NCBI RefSeq assembly: GCF_040932485.1
Contig: NZ_JBFRBH010000001.1
Span: forward strand, 372,001-436,000
DNA length: 64,000 nucleotides
Direction of reading: 5' to 3'
DNA from: Gymnodinialimonas sp. 202GB13-11
GTDB lineage: Bacteria > Pseudomonadota > Alphaproteobacteria > Rhodobacterales > Rhodobacteraceae
Shown here piece by piece: positions 27,566 through 36,088 of this stretch. The notes below the pieces were generated by a model. The model was not told where the DNA came from. It saw only the letters and a program-made list of their open reading frames with translations, and did no database searches. How positions within the stretch are numbered: the first letter of the stretch is position 1; every line of letters starts with the position of its first letter. Made by a program: the position numbers and the translations under genes.

Positions 27566-29365
27566 CTAGCCATCCATCTTCAGCGCTGAAATGAACGCCG
27601 ACTGCGGAATTTCGACCTTCCCAAACTGCCTCATCTTCTTCTTACCGGCCTTCTGCTTATCCAGCAGCTTCCGCTTCCGTGTGGCGTCGCCGCCGTAACA
27701 TTTTGCGGTCACGTCTTTGCGCATGGCCGATAGGGTCTCGCGGGCAATCACACGCCCGCCAATCGCCGCCTGGATCGGGATCTTGAACATGTGGCGGGGG
27801 ATGAGCTCTTTGAGTTTCTCGCACATGGCGCGGCCGCGGCCCTCGGCGCGGTCTCGGTGGACCATCATCGACAGGGCGTCGACGGGCTCTTCATTCACCA
27901 GCACCTGCATTTTGACGAGCGCATCCTCGCGGTAGCCGATCATCTGGTAGTCGAAGGACGCGTAGCCCTTGGTGACGGATTTCAGGCGGTCGTAGAAGTC
28001 GAAGACGACCTCGTTGAGGGGCAGGTCGTAGACGACCATGGCGCGGGAGCCAGCGTAGGTGAGGTCGAGTTGGATGCCGCGGCGGTCCTGGCAGAGTTTG
28101 AGGACGTCGCCGAGGTATTCGTCAGGCACGAGGATGGTGGCCTTGATGCGCGGCTCTTCGATGTGGTCGACGAGGGTCATGTCGGGCATGTCGGCGGGGT
28201 TGTGGAGTTCCATCATCGAGCCGTCGCGCATGTGGACGTGGTAGATGACGGAGGGCGCGGTGGTGATGAGGTCGATGTCGTATTCGCGTTCGAGCCGGTC
28301 GCGGATCACTTCGAGGTGCAGGAGGCCGAGGAAGCCGCAGCGGAAGCCGAAGCCGAGGGCGGCGGACGTCTCCATCTCGGACGTGAAGGAGGCGTCGTTG
28401 AGGGCGAGTTTCTCGATGGCGTCGCGCATGTCCTCGAAGTCGTTCGCGTCAACGGGGAAGAGGCCGCAGAAGACCACGGGTTGGGAGGGTTTGAAGCCCG
28501 GAAGCGCCTCGGTCGTGCCGCCCTTCTCATGGGTGATCGTGTCGCCGACGCGAGTGTCGCGGACCTGTTTGATGGAAGCGGTGAGGAAGCCCATCTCGCC
28601 GGGGCCGAGGACGTCGATATCCTGCATCTTGGGGCGGAAGACGCCGAGCTTGTCGATGCCGTATTTGCCGCCCGTGGCCATCATCTGGATCTTGTCACCC
28701 TTGCGGATCTTGCCGTCGATCACGCGGATCAGGACGACGACGCCGAGATAGGGGTCGTAGTAGCTGTCGACAAGCATGGCCTTGAGGGGCGCATCGGGGT
28801 CGCCCTTGGGGGCGGGGAGGCGGGTGACGATGGCCTCCAGCACGTCCGGAATGCCCACGCCGGTCTTGGCGGAGATTTCGACGGCGTCATGGGCCTCGAT
28901 CCCGATGACATCTTCGATCTGTTCGCGGACGCGGTCGGGTTCCGCGGCAGGGAGGTCGACCTTGTTGAGGACCGGCACGATTTCGTGGTCGGCATCGATG
29001 GCCTGGTAGACATTGGCGAGCGTCTGCGCCTCGACGCCCTGGGAGGCGTCGACGACCAGCAGCGAGCCTTCGACGGCCTGCATGGAGCGGGAGACCTCAT
29101 AGGCGAAGTCGACGTGGCCGGGGGTGTCGATGAGGTTGAGGATGTAGGTGTGGCCGTCCTTGGCGGGGTATTCAATGCGGACGGTGTTGGCCTTGATGGT
29201 GATCCCACGCTCGCGCTCGATATCCATCGAGTCGAGGAGTTGTTCCTGCATGTCGCGTTCGGCCACGGTGCCGGTCAGCTGGATCAGCCGGTCAGCGAGC
29301 GTGGATTTCCCGTGGTCGATATGGGCGACGATGGAGAAATTGCGGATGCGGTTGAGGTCGGTCAT
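27566..29365 (-). CDS. lepA: Elongation factor 4 (LepA)
   Basis: A 599-residue translational GTPase, the usual length. G1 AHIDHGKST, the G2/effector block [14 protein letters not shown]3 DTPGHVDF, G4 NKVDLP and G5 SAKTG are all present. The LepA-specific C-terminal domain shows [20 protein letters not shown] and ends [16 protein letters not shown]. LepA back-translocates or assists ribosomes under stress. The gene is monocistronic, with the toxin-antitoxin genes divergent upstream. Confidence 0.97.
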   Translation of the reverse strand: MTDLNRIRNFSIVAHIDHGKSTLADRLIQLTGTVAERDMQEQLLDSMDIERERGITIKANTVRIEYPAKDGHTYILNLIDTPGHVDFAYEVSRSMQAVEGSLLVVDASQGVEAQTLANVYQAIDADHEIVPVLNKVDLPAAEPDRVREQIEDVIGIEAHDAVEISAKTGVGIPDVLEAIVTRLPAPKGDPDAPLKAMLVDSYYDPYLGVVVLIRVIDGKIRKGDKIQMMATGGKYGIDKLGVFRPKMQDIDVLGPGEMGFLTASIKQVRDTRVGDTITHEKGGTTEALPGFKPSQPVVFCGLFPVDANDFEDMRDAIEKLALNDASFTSEMETSAALGFGFRCGFLGLLHLEVIRDRLEREYDIDLITTAPSVIYHVHMRDGSMMELHNPADMPDMTLVDHIEEPRIKATILVPDEYLGDVLKLCQDRRGIQLDLTYAGSRAMVVYDLPLNEVVFDFYDRLKSVTKGYASFDYQMIGYREDALVKMQVLVNEEPVDALSMMVHRDRAEGRGRAMCEKLKELIPRHMFKIPIQAAIGGRVIARETLSAMRKDVTAKCYGGDATRKRKLLDKQKAGKKKMRQFGKVEIPQSAFISALKMDG

Positions 29366-29490
29366 GTGCGTGTGCGTCCTATGCGTTGCAGGAGGATGTA
29401 GCTTACGGACGCGATTTGGGAAAGGGGGCGGTGATGGTTGTGGTTGTGCATAATTTTGTGTATGTAGATGTGCAATCGAAAGGGTGCGCT

Positions 29491-29742
29491 ATGACACGTT
29501 TGCTGACCAACGAGATCGCCTCGATTACCGAATTGCGCGAGCCGCAGAAGGTTCTGGCGCGGGCGAACGGCAAGCCGGTGGCGATTTTGAAGAACTCGAA
29601 ACCGGTGGCGTATCTGGTGCCGGCAGAGGCCGTGCAGGACCCGGGCGAGAACCGGATCGCGACGATAGACGAGGTGATGGCCGCTTTGGAGGCCACGCGC
29701 GCCGAGGCGCAGCCGGTGCTTGATTACCTGAAAGACAAATGA
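29491..29742 (+). CDS. Phd/YefM-family antitoxin
   Basis: An 83-residue antitoxin with the Phd/YefM N-terminal DNA-binding fold (TNEIASITELREPQKVL, then NGKPVAILKNSKPVAYLVP) and an acidic C-terminal tail that would bind the toxin (ATIDEVMAALEATRAEAQ). AAAGGG lies upstream of the ATG. The stop overlaps the Doc start by 4 bases (ATGA), the classic antitoxin-first order. Upstream, TTGTGCAT and ATGTGCAA flank a 16-base AT-rich segment (29446-29477), which is a candidate operator and promoter. Confidence 0.9.
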   Translation: MTRLLTNEIASITELREPQKVLARANGKPVAILKNSKPVAYLVPAEAVQDPGENRIATIDEVMAALEATRAEAQPVLDYLKDK

Positions 29743-30116
29743 GCTGGACGCTTTTCACGGTCGAACAGGTCGTGGCCGTGCATGATGCGGTTCTGAACCC
29801 CGGCGAATTGCAGGGCTTGGCCTTGGACAAGTCGCTGGAGGGTGCGCTGGCGCGGGTGGATCACCGGTTGGCCTATGGGATGATCGGGGATGTGTTCGAT
29901 CTGGCCGGAGCCTATGGCGAAGCGCTTTCGCAGGGGCATTGCTTCAACGATGCGAACAAGCGGACGGCGTTCCGGGTCATGCATCTGTGCTGTCATTTGC
30001 ACGGGGTGAGGATCCCGTTGGACGAAGAGGTGATTGGTCCGAAGGTGATCGCGCTGGCGCAAGGGGCGATGAGCGCGGAGGAGATGGCGGGGTGGTTGCG
30101 GGAGGTGGCGGTGTAG
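29739..30116 (+). CDS. doc: Doc-family toxin (Fic fold)
   Basis: A 125-residue toxin with the complete Fic/Doc motif HCFNDANKRTAF (His67, Asp71, Asn73, Lys74, Arg75), so it should be catalytically competent. Doc of phage P1 phosphorylates EF-Tu and stops translation. The N-terminal segment FTVEQVVAVHDAVL and the GMIGDVFDLAGAYG block fit Doc rather than the longer Fic proteins. It is coupled to the antitoxin by overlap. Its stop is only 4 bases from the stop of the convergent PIN-like gene. Confidence 0.92.
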   Translation: MSWTLFTVEQVVAVHDAVLNPGELQGLALDKSLEGALARVDHRLAYGMIGDVFDLAGAYGEALSQGHCFNDANKRTAFRVMHLCCHLHGVRIPLDEEVIGPKVIALAQGAMSAEEMAGWLREVAV

Positions 30117-30120
30117 GTGG

Positions 30121-30510
30121 CTAATTTCGCAACAAGATGTCGCGAAGCTGTATCTTCTCCCGCGCGATTTTTATTTCGGGCGGTAGCCCATCGTGCCGGA
30201 CGATAAAGCTATCGACGACGTCAACCACTTGCGAAAATCGCGCTTCTGCGAGTGGCTCTGGAAAGCTGCAACCAATTCTGGCAAGTCCATCGAAGCGCTT
30301 TTTCATGAAGCGTTGATGTCCAAAGTCCCTGTCCCAACTGATAAGAATGCGGCTATCTTCCATTGCGACTTTTGCGACTACCGGGTCTTTGGCTTCTTCG
30401 CCAACGACGTCCCGTGATCGTAGCACGTCTTGACCCGCGCCCTCCAGAAACTTGCACAATGGTTCGGGCACGTTTTGATCGACAAGAAATCTCCAAGCTG
30501 AGGAAAACAC
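30121..30510 (-). CDS. DUF5615 PIN-like toxin
   Basis: A 129-residue protein of the PIN-like DUF5615 family. RFLVDQNVPEPL gives the first acidic position (Asp11), RSRDVV the second (Asp34) and ISWDRDFG the last (Asp60, Asp62), the expected pattern for a metal-dependent nuclease. VapC-like RNA cleavage is inferred from the fold. The GTG start at 30510 overlaps the upstream stop by one base (TAGTG), and this gene follows its putative antitoxin. It is the second gene of the module and converges with Doc. Confidence 0.82.
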   Translation of the reverse strand: MFSSAWRFLVDQNVPEPLCKFLEGAGQDVLRSRDVVGEEAKDPVVAKVAMEDSRILISWDRDFGHQRFMKKRFDGLARIGCSFPEPLAEARFSQVVDVVDSFIVRHDGLPPEIKIAREKIQLRDILLRN

Positions 30511-31142
30511 TAAGCGGCACTACCCTTCGTCTTGGCTCTAATTGCGTCAATGTCTGCTTGGACGAGGTCAGGGTAGTCTTCGAGAATTCGACTGTCGGAG
30601 AGACCAAGTTCAAAGTAGGAAAGGACACTTCGCACAGGGATACGTGTGCCAGCTACCACTTCCTCGCCGTTCATAACATGCCGCTGTGCGTGGGTTTTGC
30701 CTTCCAAATTCTTCGGGCGGCTAAAGAGCGCTTGCACATCGGCCTCAACGTCCGCTGTCGCGACTTTGAGAGGTATGCGGAATACCCGCTGCCCTCCGAC
30801 TACCTCCTGAAGTCTGCCGCTTTTTGGCTCTTCGAAAACAACGCGCTTATTCAGGACATAAAGCGTTGTTTTGCTCCAAGCATCTTCGCCAAGCCCGCGA
30901 AGCTCGAAGGCGACTTGCTTTAAATGCTGCGTAGACACTCCATGATCGTTTTTCAGGCCTGCAATTACTCGCAGGGAAACGATGTCACGGAAGGAATAAA
31001 TACGGCTAAAAGGTAGTCGACGATTCTCGTCTGCAAAACTTGGTGAGATTAAGCCAGAGCGATCCCAAGCACGCAACTGTCCAACACTAAGGCCAGTTAG
31101 TCGCGACGCCATTTCGTCTGTAAACGCTCCGACAACGGACAT
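30510..31142 (-). CDS. MerR-type HTH fused to DUF433: antitoxin/regulator
   Basis: A protein of about 210 residues. The N-terminus is a MerR-like winged helix (EMASRLTGLSVGQLRAWDRS, then YSFRDIVSLRVIAGL). The C-terminus is DUF433 (VVAGTRIPVRSVLSYFELGL, ILEDYPDLVQADIDAI). DUF433 proteins are usually short antitoxins paired with DUF5615 toxins, and here the partner follows directly. The HTH fusion means DNA binding is built into the antitoxin. ATG 31142 has AGAGGA 5-6 bases upstream. ATG 31166 is the alternative start, with a weaker site. Confidence 0.8.
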   Translation of the reverse strand: MSVVGAFTDEMASRLTGLSVGQLRAWDRSGLISPSFADENRRLPFSRIYSFRDIVSLRVIAGLKNDHGVSTQHLKQVAFELRGLGEDAWSKTTLYVLNKRVVFEEPKSGRLQEVVGGQRVFRIPLKVATADVEADVQALFSRPKNLEGKTHAQRHVMNGEEVVAGTRIPVRSVLSYFELGLSDSRILEDYPDLVQADIDAIRAKTKGSAA

Positions 31143-31200
31143 TCGGGATCCTCTCGTTTCAGACATGTCATGCTTTTCCGGGAGGGATCAAGCGCGCTGA

Positions 31201-31213
31201 GCCAAAAAATGGC
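31201..31213. promoter_or_regulatory. Possible operator of the MerR-DUF433 gene
   Basis: GCCA and TGGC are inverted around AAAAA, 58 bases upstream of the ATG at 31142. The spacing and position would suit a MerR-type or autoregulatory site, but the site is short. Confidence 0.25.
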
Positions 31214-31252
31214 ACACTCCTAGGTATCCAAGCGGGTAACAGCGGTGGAGCC

Positions 31253-31395
31253 GCCCCGCCATCGACGGGCCTGTCCGGGGCCCGGCGATTTGGTGAGGCT
31301 GGGTGCCCCGCTCACTAGGTGGGATGTTTGGGCCACCATAAATTGCGACGGGGGTTCTGTTGGATCGCCGAACCCAGGCCCGTCGATGGCGGGGC
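31253..31395. repeat. 20-bp perfect inverted repeat pair (dispersed repeat copies 2 and 3)
   Basis: The 20-base sequence at 31253-31272 is the exact reverse complement of 31376-31395, with 103 bases between. The right copy extends to 31398 as a match of 27378-27400. The arrangement, two inverted ends around a short core, resembles a miniature element or a paired REP. There is no coding frame inside. Confidence 0.65.
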
Positions 31396-31472
31396 TTTGT
31401 GCTTTTGGGAAATTGTCTGCGCGCGGCGCGAACCCCGTGCTACGCTCCCCCTACACCCAAGGAGCGTGCCCC

Positions 31473-31721
31473 ATGCCCAACGCCATCCCTCTGCGCATCG
31501 ACGACATCTACGTGCCTGCTAAGCGGAAGAAGACGTTGGAGGCGGAGAAGGTCGACGCTCTGGCCAATGACATCCTTGAGAACGGGCAGACCACGCCGAT
31601 CCGCGTACGGGAGGGGAAGGGGCGGTATGTGCTGTTAGAGGGGTATCACCGGCTGGAAGCTATGCGCGCGCTGGGTGAGGAGCGGGTGACGGTGTTCGTG
31701 ACGCAGGCTCGGTTGCACTGA
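31473..31721 (+). CDS. ParB/sulfiredoxin-like single-domain protein
   Basis: An 82-residue protein consisting of a ParB N-terminal-like (ParB/Srx) fold: PLRIDDIYVP, LANDILENGQTTPIRVREGK and RYVLLEGYHRLEAMRALGEE. ParB normally follows this with an HTH, which is missing here. The GYHRLEA block corresponds to the ParB/Srx nucleotide-binding GxHR motif. AAGGAG lies 8 bases before the ATG. Similar stand-alone proteins have no settled role. Its stop directly abuts the stop of the convergent cdsA-like gene. Confidence 0.75.
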   Translation: MPNAIPLRIDDIYVPAKRKKTLEAEKVDALANDILENGQTTPIRVREGKGRYVLLEGYHRLEAMRALGEERVTVFVTQARLH

Positions 31722-32666
31722 CTACGCGTAGACCAACTGCGTGACGTGGTAGAAGATCGGGGCGGCGAAGATGACGCTGTCGAGTTGGTCGAGCAGGCCT
31801 CCCTGACCCGGGATCAGGTGGGACCAGTCTTTCACGCCTTTGTCGCGTTTGATCGCGGCGAAGACGAGGCTGCCGAACATGCCGGTGATGCTGGCCAGCG
31901 CTGCCATGGCGGCGGCGCCGACGAGGCCGAAGGGGGTGACCCAGCTGAGCACGGCGCCAATGAGGGCGGCGGCGACGACGCCTGCGATCATGCCTTCAAC
32001 GGTTTTGGGGGAGATATTGGGGGCGATGCGGGTGCGGCCGAAGCGGCGGCCAGCGTAGTATTCGAAGACGTCGCCCAGTTGCACGACCATGGCGAAGAAG
32101 ACGATCAGCAGGATCGAGCGGTCGGAGCCGTCGGGCATGTCGTAGGTCAGGAGCGCGGGGACGTGGGAAATGCAGAAGACGCAGATCATCAGGCCCCATT
32201 GCGTCTCGGCCACGCGGCCGACGAAGCCGGTCGGGTCGCCTCGGAGGGCGGAGACGATGGGGAGCAGCAGGAAGGCGTAGACGGGGATGAAGACGGTGAA
32301 GAGTGCTGTCCAGTCGAGGGCGACGAAGAGGTATTGGAGCGGCAGGATCACGAAGCAGGCAAGGGCGAGCGACAGGTGATCGGCGCGGCGTTTGCGGGCG
32401 AAGGTTAGGAATTCGCGGAGCGCGGCGAAGGAGGCGAAGGCGAACAGCAGGATGATGCCAATGCGGCCCAGAAGGACGGCGAGGGTCAGCAGGATGGCGA
32501 GGCCCCACCAGGTGTGCACGCGCATGTTGAAGGCTTCAACCACCGGGTCGGATTGGCCGGGGGGCAGTCGCAGGCGAAGGCTCTCGCCGATGATGGTGAA
32601 GGCAATGAGGATGCCCACGACGGCGAGGCCAAGGATGGCGACGTCGGTTGTGGTTTCGGGCGTCAT
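31722..32666 (-). CDS. Phosphatidate cytidylyltransferase (CdsA-like)
   Basis: A 314-residue polytopic membrane protein. The C-terminal signature SLVFAAIKRDKGVKDWSHLI with the following GGLLDQLDS is the CDP-diglyceride synthetase motif. GDVFEYYAGRRFGRT and SPKTVEGMIAG are the other family blocks. It would make CDP-diacylglycerol from phosphatidate and CTP at the inner membrane. It follows and overlaps the acyltransferase gene by 4 bases, which fits phosphatidate supply. Some such proteins next to acyltransferases are second copies, so I do not assign the symbol. Confidence 0.88.
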   Translation of the reverse strand: MTPETTTDVAILGLAVVGILIAFTIIGESLRLRLPPGQSDPVVEAFNMRVHTWWGLAILLTLAVLLGRIGIILLFAFASFAALREFLTFARKRRADHLSLALACFVILPLQYLFVALDWTALFTVFIPVYAFLLLPIVSALRGDPTGFVGRVAETQWGLMICVFCISHVPALLTYDMPDGSDRSILLIVFFAMVVQLGDVFEYYAGRRFGRTRIAPNISPKTVEGMIAGVVAAALIGAVLSWVTPFGLVGAAAMAALASITGMFGSLVFAAIKRDKGVKDWSHLIPGQGGLLDQLDSVIFAAPIFYHVTQLVYA

Positions 32667-33316
32667 TGCGGAGCCTCCGGGCGGAGATCCACCAGCGCAT
32701 CGGCGGCGCGTTTGAGGAAATCGTCTTTGCTTTCGTCTTCTTCTACATGAATGGGCGCGCCGAAGGTGACGGTGCAGATCAGCGGTAGAGGGATAATCTC
32801 ACCCTTGGGCATTATCTCGTTTAGATTGGCGACCCAGGTGGGGACGAGATCCACGTGGGGTCGGGCTTTTCCCATGTTGTAGAGGCCGGATTTGAACGGC
32901 AGGAGGGGATCGTCGGTCATGTTGCGATTGCCCTCGGGGAAAATGATCAGCGAGGAGCCTTCGTCGAGCGCTTCGATGATCTTGTCGAGGGGTTTGTCAT
33001 CGACCTCGGGCCGGCGGTCGATGAGGACGCAGTTGAAGACCTCAGGGCCCACGAACGCGCGGATCTTGTTTTTCAGCCAATAGTCGGCGGCGGCGACGGG
33101 GCGGGTCTGGCGGCGCATGTGGCCGGGCAGGACCGTCCAGATCATCGGCATGTCGCCGTTGGAGACATGGTTGGCGAAGTAGACGCGCTGCTTGGCCACG
33201 GGCTCGATCCCCCGCCAATCGGCGCGCACGGCGGTGATGAAGCGAGCGACAAAGGCCAGGCCATGGCCCACGGCGCGGGCCGCGATGCGGCGAGGAAGTG
33301 ACGCAAGGTCAGTCAT
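32663..33316 (-). CDS. 1-acyl-sn-glycerol-3-phosphate acyltransferase-like protein (PlsC family)
   Basis: A 217-residue acyltransferase. The catalytic HX4D motif is seen in NHVSNGDMPMIW, and FPEGNRNM matches the PEGxR motif. The N-terminus (LPRRIAARAVGHGLAFVARF) is amphipathic or membrane-associated. It would acylate lysophosphatidate, feeding the cdsA-like enzyme encoded by the overlapping downstream gene. The start at 33316 is a normal ATG. The exact acceptor lipid cannot be read from sequence. Confidence 0.87.
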   Translation of the reverse strand: MTDLASLPRRIAARAVGHGLAFVARFITAVRADWRGIEPVAKQRVYFANHVSNGDMPMIWTVLPGHMRRQTRPVAAADYWLKNKIRAFVGPEVFNCVLIDRRPEVDDKPLDKIIEALDEGSSLIIFPEGNRNMTDDPLLPFKSGLYNMGKARPHVDLVPTWVANLNEIMPKGEIIPLPLICTVTFGAPIHVEEDESKDDFLKRAADALVDLRPEAPQ

Positions 33317-33357
33317 TTAGCTGTTGTGGCAGAGGTTTCGTTTGAAAGGAAGGGCGA

Positions 33358-33948
33358 TCAGGCGCGGGGTGCGGGCAGGGCAGGCGCGGTGAGCGCGCCG
33401 TAGCTGGCCCCGCCGAGGGCGCCGCAGAGGCTTGCAAGGGCGAGGCCCGCCCAGAGCGGCCATGCGGCCGCCCCCTCGACGGGTAAGAGGCATTGCCGCG
33501 TGATGATTTGCGCGCCGGCGGCGACGGAGATCAGGAGGAGGCTCCACCCCGCAACGCTAAGCGGGATCCATCGGCGTGGGTCCGTGCGAGGGTGTGACAG
33601 CACCCATTGCGCGGTGCCGCAGGCCAGCCCGAAGAAGAGGGCGCTGGGCAGGATGTGGAAAAGAGTGCGCGGCTCGGAAGAGGGGCTGTATGAGGGGAGG
33701 AGTTCGGGCAGCACAAAACCAAGCGCGATGCCGAGGGCCGTGGCCAGACCCCATCGGCGGCCCGACACTCCCAGCCTGGTCACAAGGCGGGCCTGTGTGA
33801 ACGCCACGAGGGCAGCCATGACGATCAGGTAAAGCACCATCGCCTCCACCGGCGTCGCCCATCCGTAGAAGATAGCGATGCTGGCCAATCCAAAGATCAG
33901 TCCGATAACGGCGTGGCTGACGGCGGAGGTCACAATCCAGGGGCGCAT
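33358..33948 (-). CDS. Multi-pass membrane protein of unknown function
   Basis: A 196-residue protein with about six hydrophobic segments (VSHAVIGLIFGLASIAIFYG, AMVLYLIVMAALVAF, LATALGIALGFVL, ILPSALFFGLACG, LSVAGWSLLLISVAAG, PLWAGLALASLCGALGGASY). No family is recognised. It lies upstream of the acyltransferase on the same strand with a 41-base gap, so it may be co-transcribed with the phospholipid genes. Confidence 0.7.
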   Translation of the reverse strand: MRPWIVTSAVSHAVIGLIFGLASIAIFYGWATPVEAMVLYLIVMAALVAFTQARLVTRLGVSGRRWGLATALGIALGFVLPELLPSYSPSSEPRTLFHILPSALFFGLACGTAQWVLSHPRTDPRRWIPLSVAGWSLLLISVAAGAQIITRQCLLPVEGAAAWPLWAGLALASLCGALGGASYGALTAPALPAPRA

Positions 33949-34077
33949 GATGGCAACGCTATCAGCCGCATTTCAAAGCGCAAATCCGTGATTTGATCGG
34001 ACCGGGCATTTCTGGCATAGACAGGCACAGAGCAGTGACGGGCAAAAAGACCCGCAAATTTCGTTAACGAGGCACAA

Positions 34078-34389
34078 ATGACAATTTCAACGAAGTGGGC
34101 CAAACCGCTGGCCCTGGCCGTATTTATGGCCATCCCCACAGCCCTTTCGGCAAATCCAATTGAGCGCGCCTGCAATGCGTCGGACCGTGATGCGTCGCGG
34201 TCCTTGTGTTCGTGCATTGGGGACGTGGCCGGTGATCTGTTGACCCGTGCGCAGATGCGTGAGGGCGCGCGATGGTTCGATGATCCGCAGCGCGCACAGG
34301 ACACCCGCCAATCGGATCGCGCCCGCGATGAGGAGATGTGGCAGGCTTGGCGAACCTTCTCGACCGCAGCCCAACAGCGCTGCGGCTAA
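34078..34389 (+). CDS. Small exported protein
   Basis: A 103-residue protein with a signal peptide (KWAKPLALAVFMAIPTALSA) and a mature helical domain with paired cysteines (ACNASDRD, LCSCIGDVAGDLL, QQRCG). Similar alphaproteobacterial proteins are sometimes labelled arginine transporters, for which I see no support. It is more likely a small periplasmic protein stabilised by disulfides. It stands alone, with its promoter probably in the 129 bases upstream. Confidence 0.75.
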   Translation: MTISTKWAKPLALAVFMAIPTALSANPIERACNASDRDASRSLCSCIGDVAGDLLTRAQMREGARWFDDPQRAQDTRQSDRARDEEMWQAWRTFSTAAQQRCG

Positions 34390-34422
34390 GCGAATGCGGA
34401 AGACGCGCGTTCTCCGATCTAC

Positions 34423-34848
34423 CTAGCTGAGACGTTGTGCCCAGGCTTGCGAGGCTTCCTCGATCAGATCGAGCGCACCGTCGAAATCACCGGTGAAATA
34501 GGGGTCGGGCACGGCCCCGCCGCCGACTGGCTCGCGGAAGAGCGTGATATTGTCTGCCTCCGGGGCCAGTTCGCGCAGGTCGGACAGGTTTTCGGCATCC
34601 ATCGCAAGCACCAGATCGAATGCCTCAAAATCACGGGCGGTCACTTGCCGCGCGCGAAGCGTCGTGAGGTCATATCCGCGCGCCTCGGCCGCCTCAATCG
34701 CGGGCGGGTAGGGTGGCTTTCCGATATGCCAGTTCCCCGTGCCGGCGCTGTCGATCTGCACATCGGGCAAATGCGCGCGCAAGACCGCTTCGGCGGTCGG
34801 CGACCGGCAGATGTTGCCCAGACAGACGACAAGGATAGATTGAACCAA
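34423..34848 (-). CDS. Low molecular weight protein-tyrosine phosphatase
   Basis: A 141-residue enzyme. The P-loop CLGNICRS (nucleophile Cys9, Arg15) is near the N-terminus and the general acid Asp115 is in VPDPYF. The start is TTG at 34848, because GGGAG lies 7 bases upstream and the P-loop must be close to the N-terminus. The only ATG in frame (35151) would add about 100 residues encoded across the divergent gene. In bacteria such enzymes often act on tyrosine kinases of polysaccharide export, and a capsule cassette lies about 8 kb away, but no direct link is shown. Confidence 0.9.
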   Translation of the reverse strand: MVQSILVVCLGNICRSPTAEAVLRAHLPDVQIDSAGTGNWHIGKPPYPPAIEAAEARGYDLTTLRARQVTARDFEAFDLVLAMDAENLSDLRELAPEADNITLFREPVGGGAVPDPYFTGDFDGALDLIEEASQAWAQRLS

Positions 34849-34874
34849 GGGGCTTCTCCCACACGGAGGTCGGA

Positions 34875-35414
34875 ATGCGGTTTCTTCTTTGCGGGCTTTT
34901 CGCCCTGATGCCAAGCCTTGCCACGGCACAGACGGAGCAGCTTCTGGCGCCAATCCCACCGGGCTATACGCTGGTCTTTTCCACCCAATCGGAGGACGGC
35001 TCTGCGACGATGCAGGAATGGGTGCCCGATGGTGAGAGCACCGGAAACTGGTCGCAAATGCTGACGGTCCAGATCTTTCACGGCCTGACGGATGTGCCGC
35101 CGGGTGTCTTCCATGGCCGTTTGCGCACCCTGTTTCAGGAGCAATGCGCAAGCGGAGAGCATTTGCCGATCACAGACGGGGTAGAGCTTGGCACGCCGTT
35201 CGACCTGATGCTGGCGACCTGCCCCGATGCGCCCAATGCAAACGGGCGGGAGACGTTTGTTTCCAAAGCGATGGCCGGACAGGACGCGCTTTATCTGGTG
35301 CAAGGCGCGTGGCGGGGGGAGTTGTCAGAGGCGCTGATGACGGAATGGACGCAATACTTGGCCACGGTCACGGTCTGTGACTCGCGCCGGGTCGAGGCGC
35401 CATGCCCGCAATAG
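34875..35414 (+). CDS. Exported protein of unknown function
   Basis: A 179-residue protein with a signal peptide (MRFLLCGLFALMPSLATA) and a mature domain of about 160 residues with cysteines at EQCASG, LATCPDA, TVCDSRR and APCPQ. No family is recognised. It is divergent from the phosphatase gene with only 26 bases between start codons, and its 3' end overlaps the sirtuin gene by 13 bases, so those two are co-transcribed. Confidence 0.75.
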   Translation: MRFLLCGLFALMPSLATAQTEQLLAPIPPGYTLVFSTQSEDGSATMQEWVPDGESTGNWSQMLTVQIFHGLTDVPPGVFHGRLRTLFQEQCASGEHLPITDGVELGTPFDLMLATCPDAPNANGRETFVSKAMAGQDALYLVQGAWRGELSEALMTEWTQYLATVTVCDSRRVEAPCPQ

Positions 35415-36088
35415 ACCGGATCGTTGTGCTGACGGGCGCAGGTGTGTCGGCGGAGTCGGGCCTTGGCACGTTCCGTGACAAGGACGGGCTTTGGACGAAA
35501 TACGATCTGGCGGAGGTCGCTACGCCGGAAGGCTTCGCGGCGGACCCGGCAAAGGTGCACGCCTTCTACAATGCACGCCGCAAGAATGCGTTGGAGGCGG
35601 AGGTGAACGCGGCACACGAAGCGCTGGCGCGGCTGGAGGCGGCTGGGGCGCTGATCGTCACGCAGAATGTCGACAACCTGCATGAGCGCGCGGGCGCCAA
35701 GGGCGTGATCCACATGCATGGCGAATTGATGCGGGTATTATGCGCGGCTTGTGGTGCGACGTGGGATGCGCCGCGCGAGATGGCCGTGGGTGAAGCCTGC
35801 CCGAACTGCGACGGAGGGCCGACCCGCCCCGACATCGTCTGGTTCGGGGAAATTCCCTATCACATGGAGCGGATCGTGGACGCGCTGGAGGCGTGCGAAT
35901 TGTTCGTGGCCATTGGCACCTCGGGCGAAGTCTATCCGGCAGCCGGTTTCGTGGAAGAGGCGCGGCGCGCAGGGGCCCAGACACTTGAGATCAACCTGGA
36001 GGCCACGGGCGGGCGGTTCGACCGGCGCATCCTCGGCCCGGCCTCAGCGGTGGTGCCGCAATGGGTGGATGAGGTGTTGGGCGCTTAG
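35402..36088 (+). CDS. cobB: NAD-dependent protein deacylase (sirtuin, CobB type)
   Basis: A 228-residue sirtuin. GAGVSAESGLGTFRDKDGLW binds NAD, TQNVDNLHERAG is the next block and the catalytic His106 sits in MHGEL. The zinc site is intact (Cys114, Cys117, Cys133, Cys136). Tyr56 and Arg59 form the Y-x-x-R pair of the class III sirtuins that remove succinyl and malonyl as well as acetyl groups. It is cytoplasmic. It overlaps the upstream exported-protein gene by 13 bases and the convergent methyltransferase gene by 4. Confidence 0.93.
   Translation: MPAIDRIVVLTGAGVSAESGLGTFRDKDGLWTKYDLAEVATPEGFAADPAKVHAFYNARRKNALEAEVNAAHEALARLEAAGALIVTQNVDNLHERAGAKGVIHMHGELMRVLCAACGATWDAPREMAVGEACPNCDGGPTRPDIVWFGEIPYHMERIVDALEACELFVAIGTSGEVYPAAGFVEEARRAGAQTLEINLEATGGRFDRRILGPASAVVPQWVDEVLGA

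Larger units (their letters stand above)
31167..31472. other. 306-base intergenic region with inverted repeats
   Basis: The gap between the divergent MerR-DUF433 gene and the ParB-like gene. It holds GCCA-AAAAA-TGGC at 31201-31213 (possible operator), an inverted pair of the 20-base dispersed repeat, and the promoter of the ParB-like gene. I see no gene. Confidence 0.6.

Noticed and set aside
27791-29401. Plus-strand open frame of 536 residues over lepA
   Set aside because: Composition is an artefact of the opposite strand of a GC-rich gene. LepA motifs on the minus strand settle the matter.
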